DNA from: Hirundichthys speculiger
Taxonomy: Eukaryota > Chordata > Actinopteri > Beloniformes > Exocoetidae
Direction of reading: 5' to 3'
DNA: 64,000 nucleotides
NCBI GenBank assembly: GCA_018398805.1
Contig: JAGFBZ010002129.1
Span: forward strand, 682,001-746,000
The notes under the pieces are model-generated. The model did no database searches, was not told the DNA's origin, and saw only the letters and a program-made list of their open reading frames with translations. This document shows positions 22,791-33,064 of this stretch, in pieces; the first letter of the stretch is position 1; every line of letters begins with the position of its first letter. The position numbers were made by a program, and so were the translations under genes.

Positions 22791-24271
22791 AGAAAGGACA
22801 TGTAACATGTCCCCTTTGTAGCCTCACAGGTTTCGGGGGAGCGCATCGACACACTCATGACAGTTCATGACAAAGCAGCCACACAACTGAAACTGCTGAG
22901 CCTCAAGCTCCTGAACATTAATGATAATCTCTCTATTCCTCATCTTAAAACTGTAATGTGAATTGTAAAGTTCCACTTGAGTTCCCCTCCTTTGATTGAA
23001 GAATTGTAAGTAAAACACATACAGTAACTCCTTCACATTTTGTTTCCAGATGAAATTTCAACCTCAGAGAACAGAGTTAGCTAATTAGCCGCACAGCGGC
23101 AATCACATCCACATTGTCGCGCGTACTACACGCTAACCTTTAGTGACATTTTGTGGTCGCCGGTGGCGTAAAACTATTCGTGGTACAAGAAGTGGAGCCG
23201 AGAATTATTCATAAGGGTTCCAAACTTTGGTATATAATTAAATTTACAAAAACAAATCCGATGAAAGCTGGCAAGACATTTCAGAGATGTTGTCACACTT
23301 TTTAGTCTCCTAGACTCCCTGAAATTCATCACCACAGAAATGTCACAATAAATAAAAGAAGTAAATGTTGAGTACATATTTTTTATTTATGATGACTTCA
23401 TTTTAGCACGAAACTGCAGTTAAACAGAGTGCGTGTACTCTTGTGAGAACATGCTCTATCACTGACGAAGTTGTCACATTTAATTATTAACAAATCAAAC
23501 ACACAAGTTAATTTTTAAAGAAAATTTACATTAAAAACTAAATCTATCAAAGAATGAACTATCCATAACACCAAACAGCATGATCTTATAAACCAAACTC
23601 ATATTTGGAGATTCACTTCTTCATCATGGGTCCATTTATTGGATCAGCACATAAAACGACATGAAGCATAAGTTCATGTTTTTCCTCTGTAGATTCATTT
23701 CTGGAGACCAGGCGGTTTCACACTGGTGAGACAGAAGCGCTCCTCTTAATCAGATGATGAAATGTCAAGGATTTGTTTGGCTATGAACCACCGTGTTTCC
23801 TTTTAGATCAATCATTTGCCTCAGAAAATCATTTTTTTTTTATAAATTGTGTGTGTTGTGTTGTCCTCCTTGTCTTGTAAGCTCATATAAAGATTTAACA
23901 TGTGACAAATAACCCTGAAGACAACAGTTCAGCAGGACCCCACAGTTTATTACTGGACTGCAGCTGATCCTTCATCTACTCTGTACAAAAAACTGAGTCT
24001 TACATAACTTTTACAGTTTACATAAAGTATTAAGGACATTTTCTTCTTTTTTCTTTTTGAAAGAAAAAGAAAAACTGAAATGGTTGCTGATCTCAGAATA
24101 AAAACTGACCCTGAAATATACGGCCAAACTAGACATTTGGATGTTTCTGAGATAAAACATCTCTTTGAAGAAATTTTTGAAGTTGAGATACTGTAGATAG
24201 ATTTAAATGAACCATACCACCCACTGAGGTGATGGAATGCTCTCAACCAGTACAATGATCTATTATATATA
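22791..24271. other. Non-coding stretch, no gene recognised
   Basis: AT-rich sequence with short minus-strand frames that do not resemble known proteins. No repeat ends or arrays seen. Confidence 0.5.
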
Positions 24272-24641
24272 TACAATCATGGAAAAAATTATTAGACCAC
24301 CCTTGTTTTCTTCAGTTTCTTGTTCATTTTAATGCCTGGTACAACTAAAGGTACATTTGTTTGGACAAACATAACAATAACCACAAAGATTGCTCATAAG
24401 AGTTTTATTTAAGAGCTGATATCTTACCATTTTCCATGGTTCTCTTGATTATAACCTAAATCACTTAAGTTTTTACATCAATAGCTATGGCGTTGTACTG
24501 CCAAAAACACTGCTTTCATGCATTCAGTGTTTTCTTTTCTGTCTGTTTTAGTCACATGATGACGTTTAGTGGTACCAGGTATTAAAATGAACAAGAAAGT
24601 GAAGAAAAAATGGTGGTCTAATAATTTTTTCCATGACTGTA
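24272..24641. mobile_element. Tc1/mariner-type MITE with long terminal inverted repeats
   Basis: The left arm starts TACAATCATGGAAAAAATTA and the right arm ends TAATTTTTTCCATGACTGTA. Pairing continues inward for about 70 bp with few mismatches (through GTACCAGG/CCTGGTAC). The element is 370 bp, bordered by TA, with no transposase. The GGTGGTCTAATAATTTTTTCC end is a well-known fish sequence. An AT/CA microsatellite is fused to its right end. Confidence 0.93.
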
Positions 24642-24665
24642 TATATATATATATACACACACACA

Positions 24666-24702
<37 letters not shown>
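24642..24702. repeat. (TA)n(CA)n microsatellite abutting the MITE
   Basis: A TA run passes into a CA run with a short CGCG interruption. It starts exactly at the TA of the MITE right end, suggesting it grew from the insertion junction. Confidence 0.9.
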
Positions 24703-24704
<2 letters not shown>

Positions 24705-26229
24705 TGCAGCTGAAATAGACATATTTTTTGGCTGGTACAAATATTGTTTTTGCCCTCAATTGTTATATGTCATCTCCATGACAACTGTATGGGGGAGGGG
24801 GAATTTTTTTGTACACCAGGTAAAATTATATAAAGCTACAAATCTATTTATAATTAGGGGCATGGTCATTAGATTGGTGGCTAGCATACCTAGGGCTCGA
24901 TCTTCCTTTAGAGCTCCTAAAGCCTCTGTTTAGGGATAGTGGGTAGCGGGGGGGGCGTTTCCCGCAAAGAACGCAATCTTCCACCCTTGCTAAACTGGCT
25001 ATCCCACCTGCGCTAACTGCTACATTATCCATAGGAGTAGTTAGGGCGTTCCACCTGTTAAACCAATTAGTAAGTTAGTAGCCATTGCCTTTAAGAGCAG
25101 GTTGTGCTACCCGCTAACTGCTATGGAGTGTCTTTTCATCCAGATCGGAGCATCTCTTGTGACCAGCTCGTCTGGGACTCTGCTGTAGAGCTTCCTCCTC
25201 TTCCTCCCTCCGCCTCCTCCTCCGCACTGATATATACATATAAATATTTTTACACAGACAATTCCTATCGGCTACCTGAAAGTCCCAGATAGTTGGTGTG
25301 CTCCCAGTAAACACGCTCTCGTTGTCTATGGTTTAACTGGTGAGCAAGACGTTTAAGATGATCTCTGTTATTTTCTCAGGGGTTCAACTGAGGCCAGATC
25401 ACGCCATTATACAAGAGTTAATTTTAGAGGTAAAATCGTTTGTGCACATCCACGTGTGACCAGGTGGACGCACATTGATGCCATTTGGACGCGCTCTTGT
25501 ACGCACCGAATGTGGGTTCCGCAACCCGTGAACGCAAGATACTGAGTTAGCGGAAAGGGCAAAAGACACGCGAGAAAGGGAGTCAACATAATGGGTAGCG
25601 GCTTTAGCGAGCGGAAGATTGCATTAGTGGTTAGCGAAGGTTCCTATACCCGCAATTTGCGGGTAGAGGCTAGTGTTAACGGGCAAGGGGAAGTGTAGGA
25701 TCAGGGGCCCTAGTGTCTAAGTCTCATGACTTTAGCTGCTTAGGGCTTAGCATTATATTGAGTTTTGAGTTGTGAATGGAAACCTAATGGAGCAGAGGCA
25801 TTTATATTTCAAAGATAGTACATTTTCTTGTGCTTTTGTATTGTGGTAATTGCACAGAGTACCATGACCAGCTGTGGGTTGGCCTGAAAAGCTCCGTGGG
25901 CAAAGCTTAGCTAAGCAGTAGGCAGCTTGTGCTAACCGAGCATCAGCCAAACTCAGCGGTTGGGAAGCCAGCAGAGGTCAACCAGTCCTTGTTACAGCTC
26001 TGGCAGCACTCTTTTCATTTTATTGTTTTGGTAGTGACACTTGAAATGAGGATGTTTGGGACAGATTTAATAAGAATATTTGTGCTGTGATTGAAATAAT
26101 GTGGGTGTTTTCTAGCTGGCTTCTCTGTGCTGCTCGTTCCACCCTTTTGCAACTATGAGGAAAAGGGGGATGTCACATATGGGTGACGTCACAGAGGATT
26201 GGTTCAGTTTTTCTTATTCAGTCTGTGAA
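24703..26229 (+). repeat. Repeat family A copy interrupted by family B
   Basis: The left part (24703-24881) has ACTTTGCAGCTGAAATAGACATA, CTCCATGACAACTGTATGGG, the TAAAGC..ACAAAT block and AATTAGGGGCATGGTCA. The right part (25721-26229) resumes with GACTTTAGCTGCTTAGGGCTTAGCATTATATTGA, CAAAGCTTAGCTAAGCAG, CACCCTTTTGCAACTATGAGG and GGGTGACGTCACAGAGG, ending at TATTCAGTCTGTG. The two parts join into one ordered family A copy once family B is removed. This is one of the longest copies of the 3' half. Confidence 0.8.
24882..25720 (-). repeat. Repeat family B, copy 2, inserted into family A
   Basis: It is the reverse complement of copy 1 (2567-3275) plus an extra internal segment at about 25112-25310 containing a CTTCCTCCTCTTCC-type pyrimidine run. 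Its ends form an imperfect inverted repeat: CTAGGGCTCGATCTTCC on the left and TAGGGCCCCTGATCCTACAC read from the right. The family A copy around it shows that it is an insertion. I do not find a clean target duplication. Confidence 0.78.
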
Positions 26230-27117
26230 AATACTTTGTTCTCCCATACAACGGATGTTTGTACATGCCCTTTTCTTAGTAACTGGTGACAAATGCTTAA
26301 TTTGCAATCTGTACAATCAATAGCATTGCTAACAAACTTTTTAAATGTATCCACTGGGATGTTAGCTCTCTTAGATCTGCTGTTATAACCTCAAGGTCTT
26401 TCATTGGAAGCTATCCCTGCCATCACTTTAGTTATTAGTTTTCTCCACAGATCCTGGATTTGATTTCAGGTCTACACTTCAAAATGTTGATAATGTTCTC
26501 TGTTAACCATTAGCCACTTTGTTGGTTCATTTCAGATCATTGCCATTGTGTTTTAAAACGTGCATGTACGTGTGTGCACTTGTGTTTGAACTCCTATTGA
26601 AATGCTAATCTTCCTATTAAATGCAGTCGACTCATGCATTACAGCGCTCCCAGAGACACACAAGGCTTTTATCAGAGAAAAAAGGGAGGAAGGATTCATG
26701 AAAATCGATATGTGACTCTGGTAATGTCGCTTTGGTCGGCATTGTCAAGTCCAAGTTTGTGAGCATTCCACGTAATGAGTGTCCTGTGGGTTTTTGCATT
26801 TGATATAGACTTCAGACAATAGCTGACACCACAACAAAACTCTCTGAATACATTTACTTGATGTCTAGTCTCTTGGCAAATACAACAGTAAAACAGCTCA
26901 CTGGGAGCCAGTCTTTCAGCCTTTTTCAGTGGCTTTCTGAAGGTGATCATTATAATTAACTACTTTGGTTTTCCAAGTCAACCTCTGAGCCTGGTGGGGA
27001 ACAATATCCCCGCTATTTAATCTGACAGTATAGTCACAATTCAACACCATTGTACTTTTTAAATCTCTGTCACACATGGCCAGCAGTGTCATGAATAATT
27101 TTGTATTACAAAGAGTT
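26230..27117. other. Non-coding stretch, no gene recognised
   Basis: Only short frames occur. No defined repeat boundary is visible. The first 200 bp after the family A end may be unique flank. Confidence 0.5.
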
Positions 27118-27795
27118 TGGACAACCTCTGTTCAGGTCAGTCCAATTCAGTAATACTTTATGTATCCCTTAAGGTAAGTTATACGTTGCAGTAACTCTTG
27201 TCATTTGAGTTTCTTCAAAGAGTCATTGTTGGTGGTTATAGCTGTGGGCAGGAAGGATCTCCTGTCGCAGTCTGTGTGGGTCTGAAGAAGGCCTCTGAAA
27301 ACTGAAAACACTGTTGCTGAATCACTGTGATGTGAAGAGGATGCTCGGGGATGTCCATGATGTTAGGGGGTTCATTTTATGAAGTATCCTAGACCAGTCC
27401 AGAACAGTTGCTCACATTTGATTGTTCCCACACCACGCCACAAAGCGTTCCACCAGGTATCTGTACTCAGTCTCTGGTCCACCACTGACACACCCCACAG
27501 CTGCAGAGTCATCTGAGTATTTCTGCAGATTAAAAGACAAAGACTGATACTGGAAGTCTGAGGTGGAGAGTGAAGAGAGAAGTCCCCTGTGGTCCATTCA
27601 GTCTCTCAAACTGTGGTCTGTTAGTCAGGTACTCGGATATCCATCTGATTGTGGAGGCATCCACCTGTGTCTTCTGGAGTTTCTTAACTAAAGCAGACTG
27701 GATGGTGTTAAATGCACTGGAAAAAATTGAGGAACATGATCCTCACAGTCCTGCCTGATTTGCCCAGATGACTGTGGGCTCGTTGAAGCAGGTTT
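27118..27795 (-). pseudogene. Non-LTR retrotransposon (LINE) reverse transcriptase, C-terminal remnant
   Basis: Read on the minus strand from 27795, the order is LLQRAHSHLGKSGRTVRIMF, then a broken motif A region (normally FDFSSAFNT, here about 27710-27745 with stops), then a ..TNRPQ-like block. An open part at 27412-27597 follows, containing KYSDDSAAVGCV, the catalytic Asp-Asp motif in the F/YSDD form of this clade, and EYRYLVERFVAWC. A degraded tail with SFLP.AIT-like wording runs to about 27200. The enzyme would reverse-transcribe its own RNA at a nicked target. The N-terminal endonuclease is absent and stops interrupt the frame, so the copy is dead and 5'-truncated. I judge it close to the Rex1/L2-type fish LINEs, by recalled motif wording only. 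Confidence 0.8.
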
Positions 27796-27889
27796 ATGAT
27801 GGCTCCTTCAACTCCAACCCTATGATGATAAGCGAATTACAGTAGGTCCTGGAGGGTGCTTGTTTGCATATTCAAGTGGGCCAAAAAAA

Positions 27890-28175
27890 AAGTCCTCTCC
27901 AGCCAGCGCTAAGTAGCTAAAGTGATGACAGCAAGCCACTGGCCAGGCCAGCTGTCAATCAAAACACCACGCCCCATTTGTTGCTTTATATATTTCTGAT
28001 GTGGTCCAAAAACATTCACAGTATTCAGTTCTCATGGATTAGAAATCTGGCTATGTAGACCAACAATGTCTTTGGAAGCAAACTGTAACTATATTTATTT
28101 GTTGCAACATTGGGTGTTTTTACATGGTGATCAATGGAGATCGACTCTCTTTTGAAGCCAGAACCTCGTGGAACT
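27890..28175 (-). repeat. Repeat family A fragment, minus orientation
   Basis: Ordered blocks: AGCGCTAAGTAGCTAAAGTGATGACAGC, GCTGTCAATCAAAACACCACGCCCC, TTGCTTTATATATTTCTGATGTGGT, ATCAATGGAGATCGACTCTCTTTTGAAGCCAG, then the end near CCTCGTGGAAC. It adjoins the LINE remnant. Confidence 0.75.
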
Positions 28176-29447
28176 CCAATTTTTCCAGCCCTTTTGGGTT
28201 CAGCCTGGAAGCTGGAAGGTTGCGACTTGGGATGAGCAGTGACAGGATCGGGGTCACTTCACTGAACCAATCAGATTTCAGCTGGGACCAATCCTCCTGT
28301 CGTCCTGATCCCAATCCCAGCCCTATGTGATCATCCTTTCCTCTTTTTCTTCCAGCGCCCTCTTAGGATAATGGATGAAATACTCCTCCACAGGATGTGA
28401 CACCCATTCAAAAGTCTTCACCTCTAATGTTTGTGGCAGCGCTCGTCAACCACAAAAATCAGTCAGAAACAGTGAAAGGCGCTCTTGAATATACCTACAT
28501 CCAAGGATACGTATTACACTTATGGTGGGAGTCAAGTCTGTGGTGGTACAAGCATGCTTGGTTTGGCTGGATGTTCTCCAATGAAAAATAAACTCACTGA
28601 TTCAGAGAGAAGACGTGTTTCTTCTGGCTATAACATGAACTTGGAACAAAGGAAGCAGCTATTACCATAGACTACTGAGCATGCAATAAAAAGAAAGAAA
28701 AATAAATATTACACTGTAGTAATCAAAGCTCAGTGAGGGATGTGCTGATGTCAGAGGAGTTGTAGCCTTTTCTGATGAGCTTCAAATGTCATTGTTGGTG
28801 TATGAGTGGTGCGGTCCCCTTTCCAGATACTCTCCCACCATCATGCAGCTGACACAGTTACTGCACATATCTAAACCTAAACTTTGTCAGTCACAATTGA
28901 ATATTAGTTTAATATGGAATAAGTCAGCATGTTTCTAGTAATTATAGTTTTCAAGATAAACCTGAAGATTGGAGATTAAAAAATGTGGCCTGTTAACGGG
29001 CCTGTGATCTCTCGCCAGGATTGTTCTTTCCTCTTTCGTCAATGTTCACAGAATAAGAAATTGAGCCTCAGCTTCCATTAAGAAAAGTCTATTATACTGA
29101 AAGATTGATTAAATGATTTGATTTCAGTAATTGAACCAGTTTGATTTATTCATGTAATCCCTTTTAATGATAATCAAGCTTCATTATCTTGCTACCATGT
29201 TTAAGTACAGTCATGCAAGAGTTTATCTTCCTGCTTTTAAGAGTATTTTTATTTGTTTTTCTGTGTAAAAATATTGTAAAAATTAATCTGATTGCAGTTA
29301 TTCTGTTTTTTACCATGTCATTATTATTATTTTTTTTTATTTTTCAAAGTGGATAATCCAAAATACCTCTTTTTATAAACTGCTTCTAGTTCCACTTTTA
29401 GTAGGCAATAACTCGATAATTTCTGTGTGACTTCATCAAGAACACAC
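28176..29447. other. Non-coding stretch, no gene recognised
   Basis: Plus-strand frames at 28397-28670 are short, without known motifs or splice context I trust. The remainder is AT-rich. Confidence 0.5.
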
Positions 29448-30075
29448 ACTGTTATGGAGGATTTTTAACACATGTCCTGACTTTGACTTGGCCGATCCAG
29501 AACGTTGATTCTTTTTTATTTTTCATAAATTCTGATGTAGAGTTCCTGATGTGCTTGACCATGCAACCATGCACCTGTCTGGCCAGGATTGTTCTGCAAC
29601 ATGCAGGTGTTGAACAGATGGCGTTCACATTTGGCTCTTGAGTACTCTGATAAATACTGTAGGTCCTGTGACTCCACACCAACCCCAAATCATCACTACC
29701 CCGCCGCCGTGCTTGACAGTGGATATGAGGCACTTCTGCTGAAATGCTGTGTTTGATTTTTGCCAAATATACTGTGCTGGACATTGAGGCCAAACTGTGT
29801 CCGTCAGACATCATTCTAGAAATCTTTTAAATTATTCAGATTCAGTTTTGCCCAACCTCAGTTGTGCTTCTATTTTCCTTTTAGGCAACCAAACAAACCC
29901 AGTGGGTCACCTTTGACACTGCACAACATGCAACTTCCATATCCTTTGGAAATAGTTTGAAAACTTTTTTACAGATTCTTGTGCAAAGACAAATGTTCTT
30001 TCAAGCCTATTACTTAAATTTTTACCTCTTGGCATTGTGTTAAAATGCACCTTAATGTTTCAGACCAGCACACTG
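29448..30075 (-). mobile_element. Tc1-like relic with transposase remnant, minus strand
   Basis: On the minus strand the nucleotide order follows a fish Tc1 transposase gene. An AAAATCAAACACAGCAT block near 29745-29765 corresponds to the KTKHSI reading. A GTCAAGCACGGCGGCGGGG block near 29700 corresponds to VKHGGG, followed by TGATGATTTGGGGTTGG (MIWGW). A CGGCCAAGTCAAAGTC block near 29480-29495 corresponds to the end of the SQSPD motif. Frameshifts break it throughout, although one 120-codon frame stays open by chance out of phase with the original protein. A second relic of this lineage lies at 52088-52870. Confidence 0.75.
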
Positions 30076-31429
30076 AATAAACATGAGGTTTTTTTTTTTT
30101 CTTTTTGGCTTTATTTTTGTTAAATTTCAAAAAGTTACATGTTGCTGTTTGTCTGCGGTTGTATTTGTATAACACGAAGAAAAACTACAATCCGATTTTT
30201 TTTTTTTTTTTTTTTTACACAGAAAAACAAGTAAGCCGTTGTAAAGGTTTACATTCTCCTCACATTAAGACTCAGGGTGATGTGTTTTTTAACATCTGAA
30301 AAAGTCATTCCAAGACAGCACAATCAAGAAATCCTCAGGGATGAAAATCAGGCTACCACCGGTTCTGGCAACATGTCAAAGCTGAAAACAGAACTAACAC
30401 CGGCAACTGTTGGGCATGCTTCCATATTTAAAAAAAAAAAGAAAAGAAAAGAAAAAAAAGTCCCTTCCTTCCTCTCATCCTCCCTGTCAGATTCTGAGCT
30501 ATGCTCCAGTATAATCCTGTAATGTGATCACTGACAGTTCATTTTTAATTACAACAAGGGTTCTGCTTTGAGCCATGACATCATCTTTCTTCAAAGTGAG
30601 AACTGGTGCCGGGTGTCCCCAAAATAGCAAAACAATAACTCTCAGAAAGGATTAGATGACACAGAGTCAATCTGGCGCTGATCAAGTGAGTGTCATCAAA
30701 AGCTTGCCGCTACAGACGCACACTTGCCGACTGCGGTGTGTTTTTAGAGCCGGAGCCCGGGAGGAAACCTGGCCGTGTGGAAGGTTGTGCGACAGGAAGC
30801 AGTCGATCACAGACCTTTCTTTGATCCCTCACCTCCTTCTTTTCTTCCTCCCTCCAAATAAACAACGACGGTAGGGTAATGAGGCCCTTGGGTCTTCCGA
30901 AGACATGTGATGAGGAGACCTGGCCACACAGAATGTATGAAATAAGAAAACACAAGGAGAAGGGAGGGCCCAGCCGCCTCATTAGGGAACTATGAACGAT
31001 GGAGACATCTATTCATTTCCTCTGCTAACGACTGCCGCCGTCCACGCGCGCACACATGCACAAGCTCATAAAACAGACGCACTTATGGCACGTACGAGTG
31101 TGCCCGTACAAACACGTCAAACTGCAGAGGATACTTCCAAGCACAGTGGGATGCTTTTAAATATCATAATTCTTTGTTTAATGGTAAGAAGCAACAGCAA
31201 GACACAAAAAAGAGGAACTTAAGAACATAAATGCTGCTTTGGGGCTCACAACGCCCCTAAGTGTTGTGTCTGTCTTGAAGTTATAGTGCAGGGAAATGCT
31301 CCATAACATTTTACAACTCACAATATTAAGTGAATAAATAAAAGACCAAGCCTTTTTTTTTCCTTCTTAAATTTCTAAATTAATGCCTTTAAATCAAGGT
31401 TGAGACATCAACACGGTCAAAAAACATGC
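30076..31429. other. Non-coding stretch, no gene recognised
   Basis: Poly(T) runs occur at 30090-30100 and 30198-30217 and an A-rich tract at 30430-30460. The part at about 30860-31110 is unique here and less AT-rich. No domain recognised. Confidence 0.45.
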
Positions 31430-32656
31430 ATTTCCCTGAATGATCACTAGGGGCTAGTTCCATAAGTGAGTCGACCTTAATCCCCATTTATGGGTTGAAG
31501 CGATCCAGGAAGTAAAAAAATGAAAATAAAATAAAGAAATTCCTTGACTGATCACTAGGTTCTGCCTCCAAATTCTCCACTTTCCCAAATTTGCAGCAAA
31601 AATAAACCTGAGGGAGGTCTGAAATGAGCAGGATGAAGGCGGTGATAGACTGTGACAGCCACTGAAGTGGAGATGTTGGGGTTACGAAAACCGGTTTTGG
31701 TCTTAACATTATATAAAACAATAACATTTATGTTGGCCATCCAATAAAACAGCCGGACACCATTTGACACTTCAGATGTCGTTCCAGAGGCGACACTTGA
31801 AAAAAGGACAAAAAAAAATTGGTCAAAATGAATGTGAAATATTAATTATCATCTGGGGTTAACGTAAGGTAAGGTGCCCAGGCTAAAAGAGCTAGCAGTG
31901 ACTGGTGGGTGTGTTCACGCCCTTTTGCAACATGGTGCCGTGCGCTATGAGGAAAAAGAGCTTTCAAAGTCACACTGTAGAAAACCTACAGGTAATTTCA
32001 CAAGTTTTTCTTGTTAATTATACTGTCTGTTCTCTATCTCTACTGAGTCCCATGTTAAAATACCAAATTTTGCAGCAGAAATAAACATACCAACAATCTG
32101 CTCTCCAGAGCTACAGTGACCAGGATGATTCAAATCAGTTCAAATTCAGAGCCACACACAAGCTGTCACTTTAGCTACGAAGCAGTTTCAATTAACCTGC
32201 CCTCTGAACTTAAAATAAAAACTGAATGGAGCGTAATCATCCTTATTTCAAAGATAATAGGGCTTGTTTTGCTGTTAATTGTAATAGCAGACTACTGTTA
32301 CCAGCTCTACATTGGCCCTGGAGTCCTGAGGCTTAGCTTAGCTAAGCTTCCAGCAGCAGCTAACCTCTTCCTCCTCTCGAAGGCTGCTAGCCAGGGCTAA
32401 CCAGAGGACAGTCAGCTCAATGGCCTCCAGCTCGTCGAGCAGCTGGGTTCGCCAGTCAATCCACCATTGCCATGGACCATTTCACGAAGCGAGTCATCCA
32501 ACTTCGCTCCACTGGGACCTGCACTCCGCCAGGATGCCTTGGGAATCGAGCAACTGTGGGTTCTGCCCGTCCTTGTTTCAGATCCGACTGTCCTCATTTT
32601 GGTTGTAACATCTGAAACGAAGATGAATGAACAGATTCAATAAGAATGAGTATAAG
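31430..32656 (+). repeat. Repeat family A, rearranged copies, left of the intact hAT
   Basis: Two family A starts (GATCACTAGGGGCTAG near 31442 and GACTGATCACTAGGTTC near 31547) precede a piece of family A 3' text (CACGCCCTTTTGCAAC, 31917-31935). A longer copy then runs from 32041 (GTCCCATGTTAAAATACC) through CTGTTAATTGTAATAGCAGAC, GGCTTAGCTTAGCTAAGC and GATTCAATAAGAATG to the hAT border at 32656. It resumes at 35954. Stretches between 31640 and 31890 are not clearly family A. Confidence 0.7.
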
Positions 32657-32671
32657 CATGGTTCGAAATAC

Positions 32672-32753
32672 GGGGGAGCTAAGGGGAGCTCGGCTCCCCC
32701 GAGAGGGACATGAGCTCCCCTGAGAGCCAGCCCTGAGACATTCAGGGGGAGCT
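32672..32753. promoter_or_regulatory. Subterminal GGGGAGCT/AGCTCCCC motif cluster
   Basis: Five motif copies in mixed orientation occur within about 80 bp: GGGGGAGCT (32672), GGGGAGCT (32683), GGCTCCCCC (32692), GAGCTCCCC (32712) and GGGGGAGCT (32745). One more, GGGCTCCCCC, lies at about 35909-35918 near the right end. Repeated short subterminal motifs are the usual binding sites of hAT transposases. The function here is inferred from that. Confidence 0.6.
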
Positions 32754-33064
32754 CTAAAGAATTGTCCACTTTAAGATATATTTTATTTTCTCTACATTGA
32801 GGTTCCTGAAATAAAAAGAATAAACATGTCATGGCTGTGTGTGTGTTAATGTGCTATTTAATGTTGAATATTTTAAACATTTGCCTCAACTAATTAACAT
32901 AATTCCATATATTCCTGTTATAACCGTGGCGACGCTGGAGGAGAATTTTTAGATTTACGTAGCCACACATGAACTCCTCATTAGTGAATGGGTGGACCGG
33001 GGGAGATTTTTGGCGGTATAATATTTGAAATTGAAGGAATGAACGCGGAAGGAATGAAATTTTA

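Noticed and set aside
29452..29814. 120-codon minus-strand frame
   Set aside because: It overlaps a Tc1 transposase remnant but is out of phase with the original protein over most of its length.
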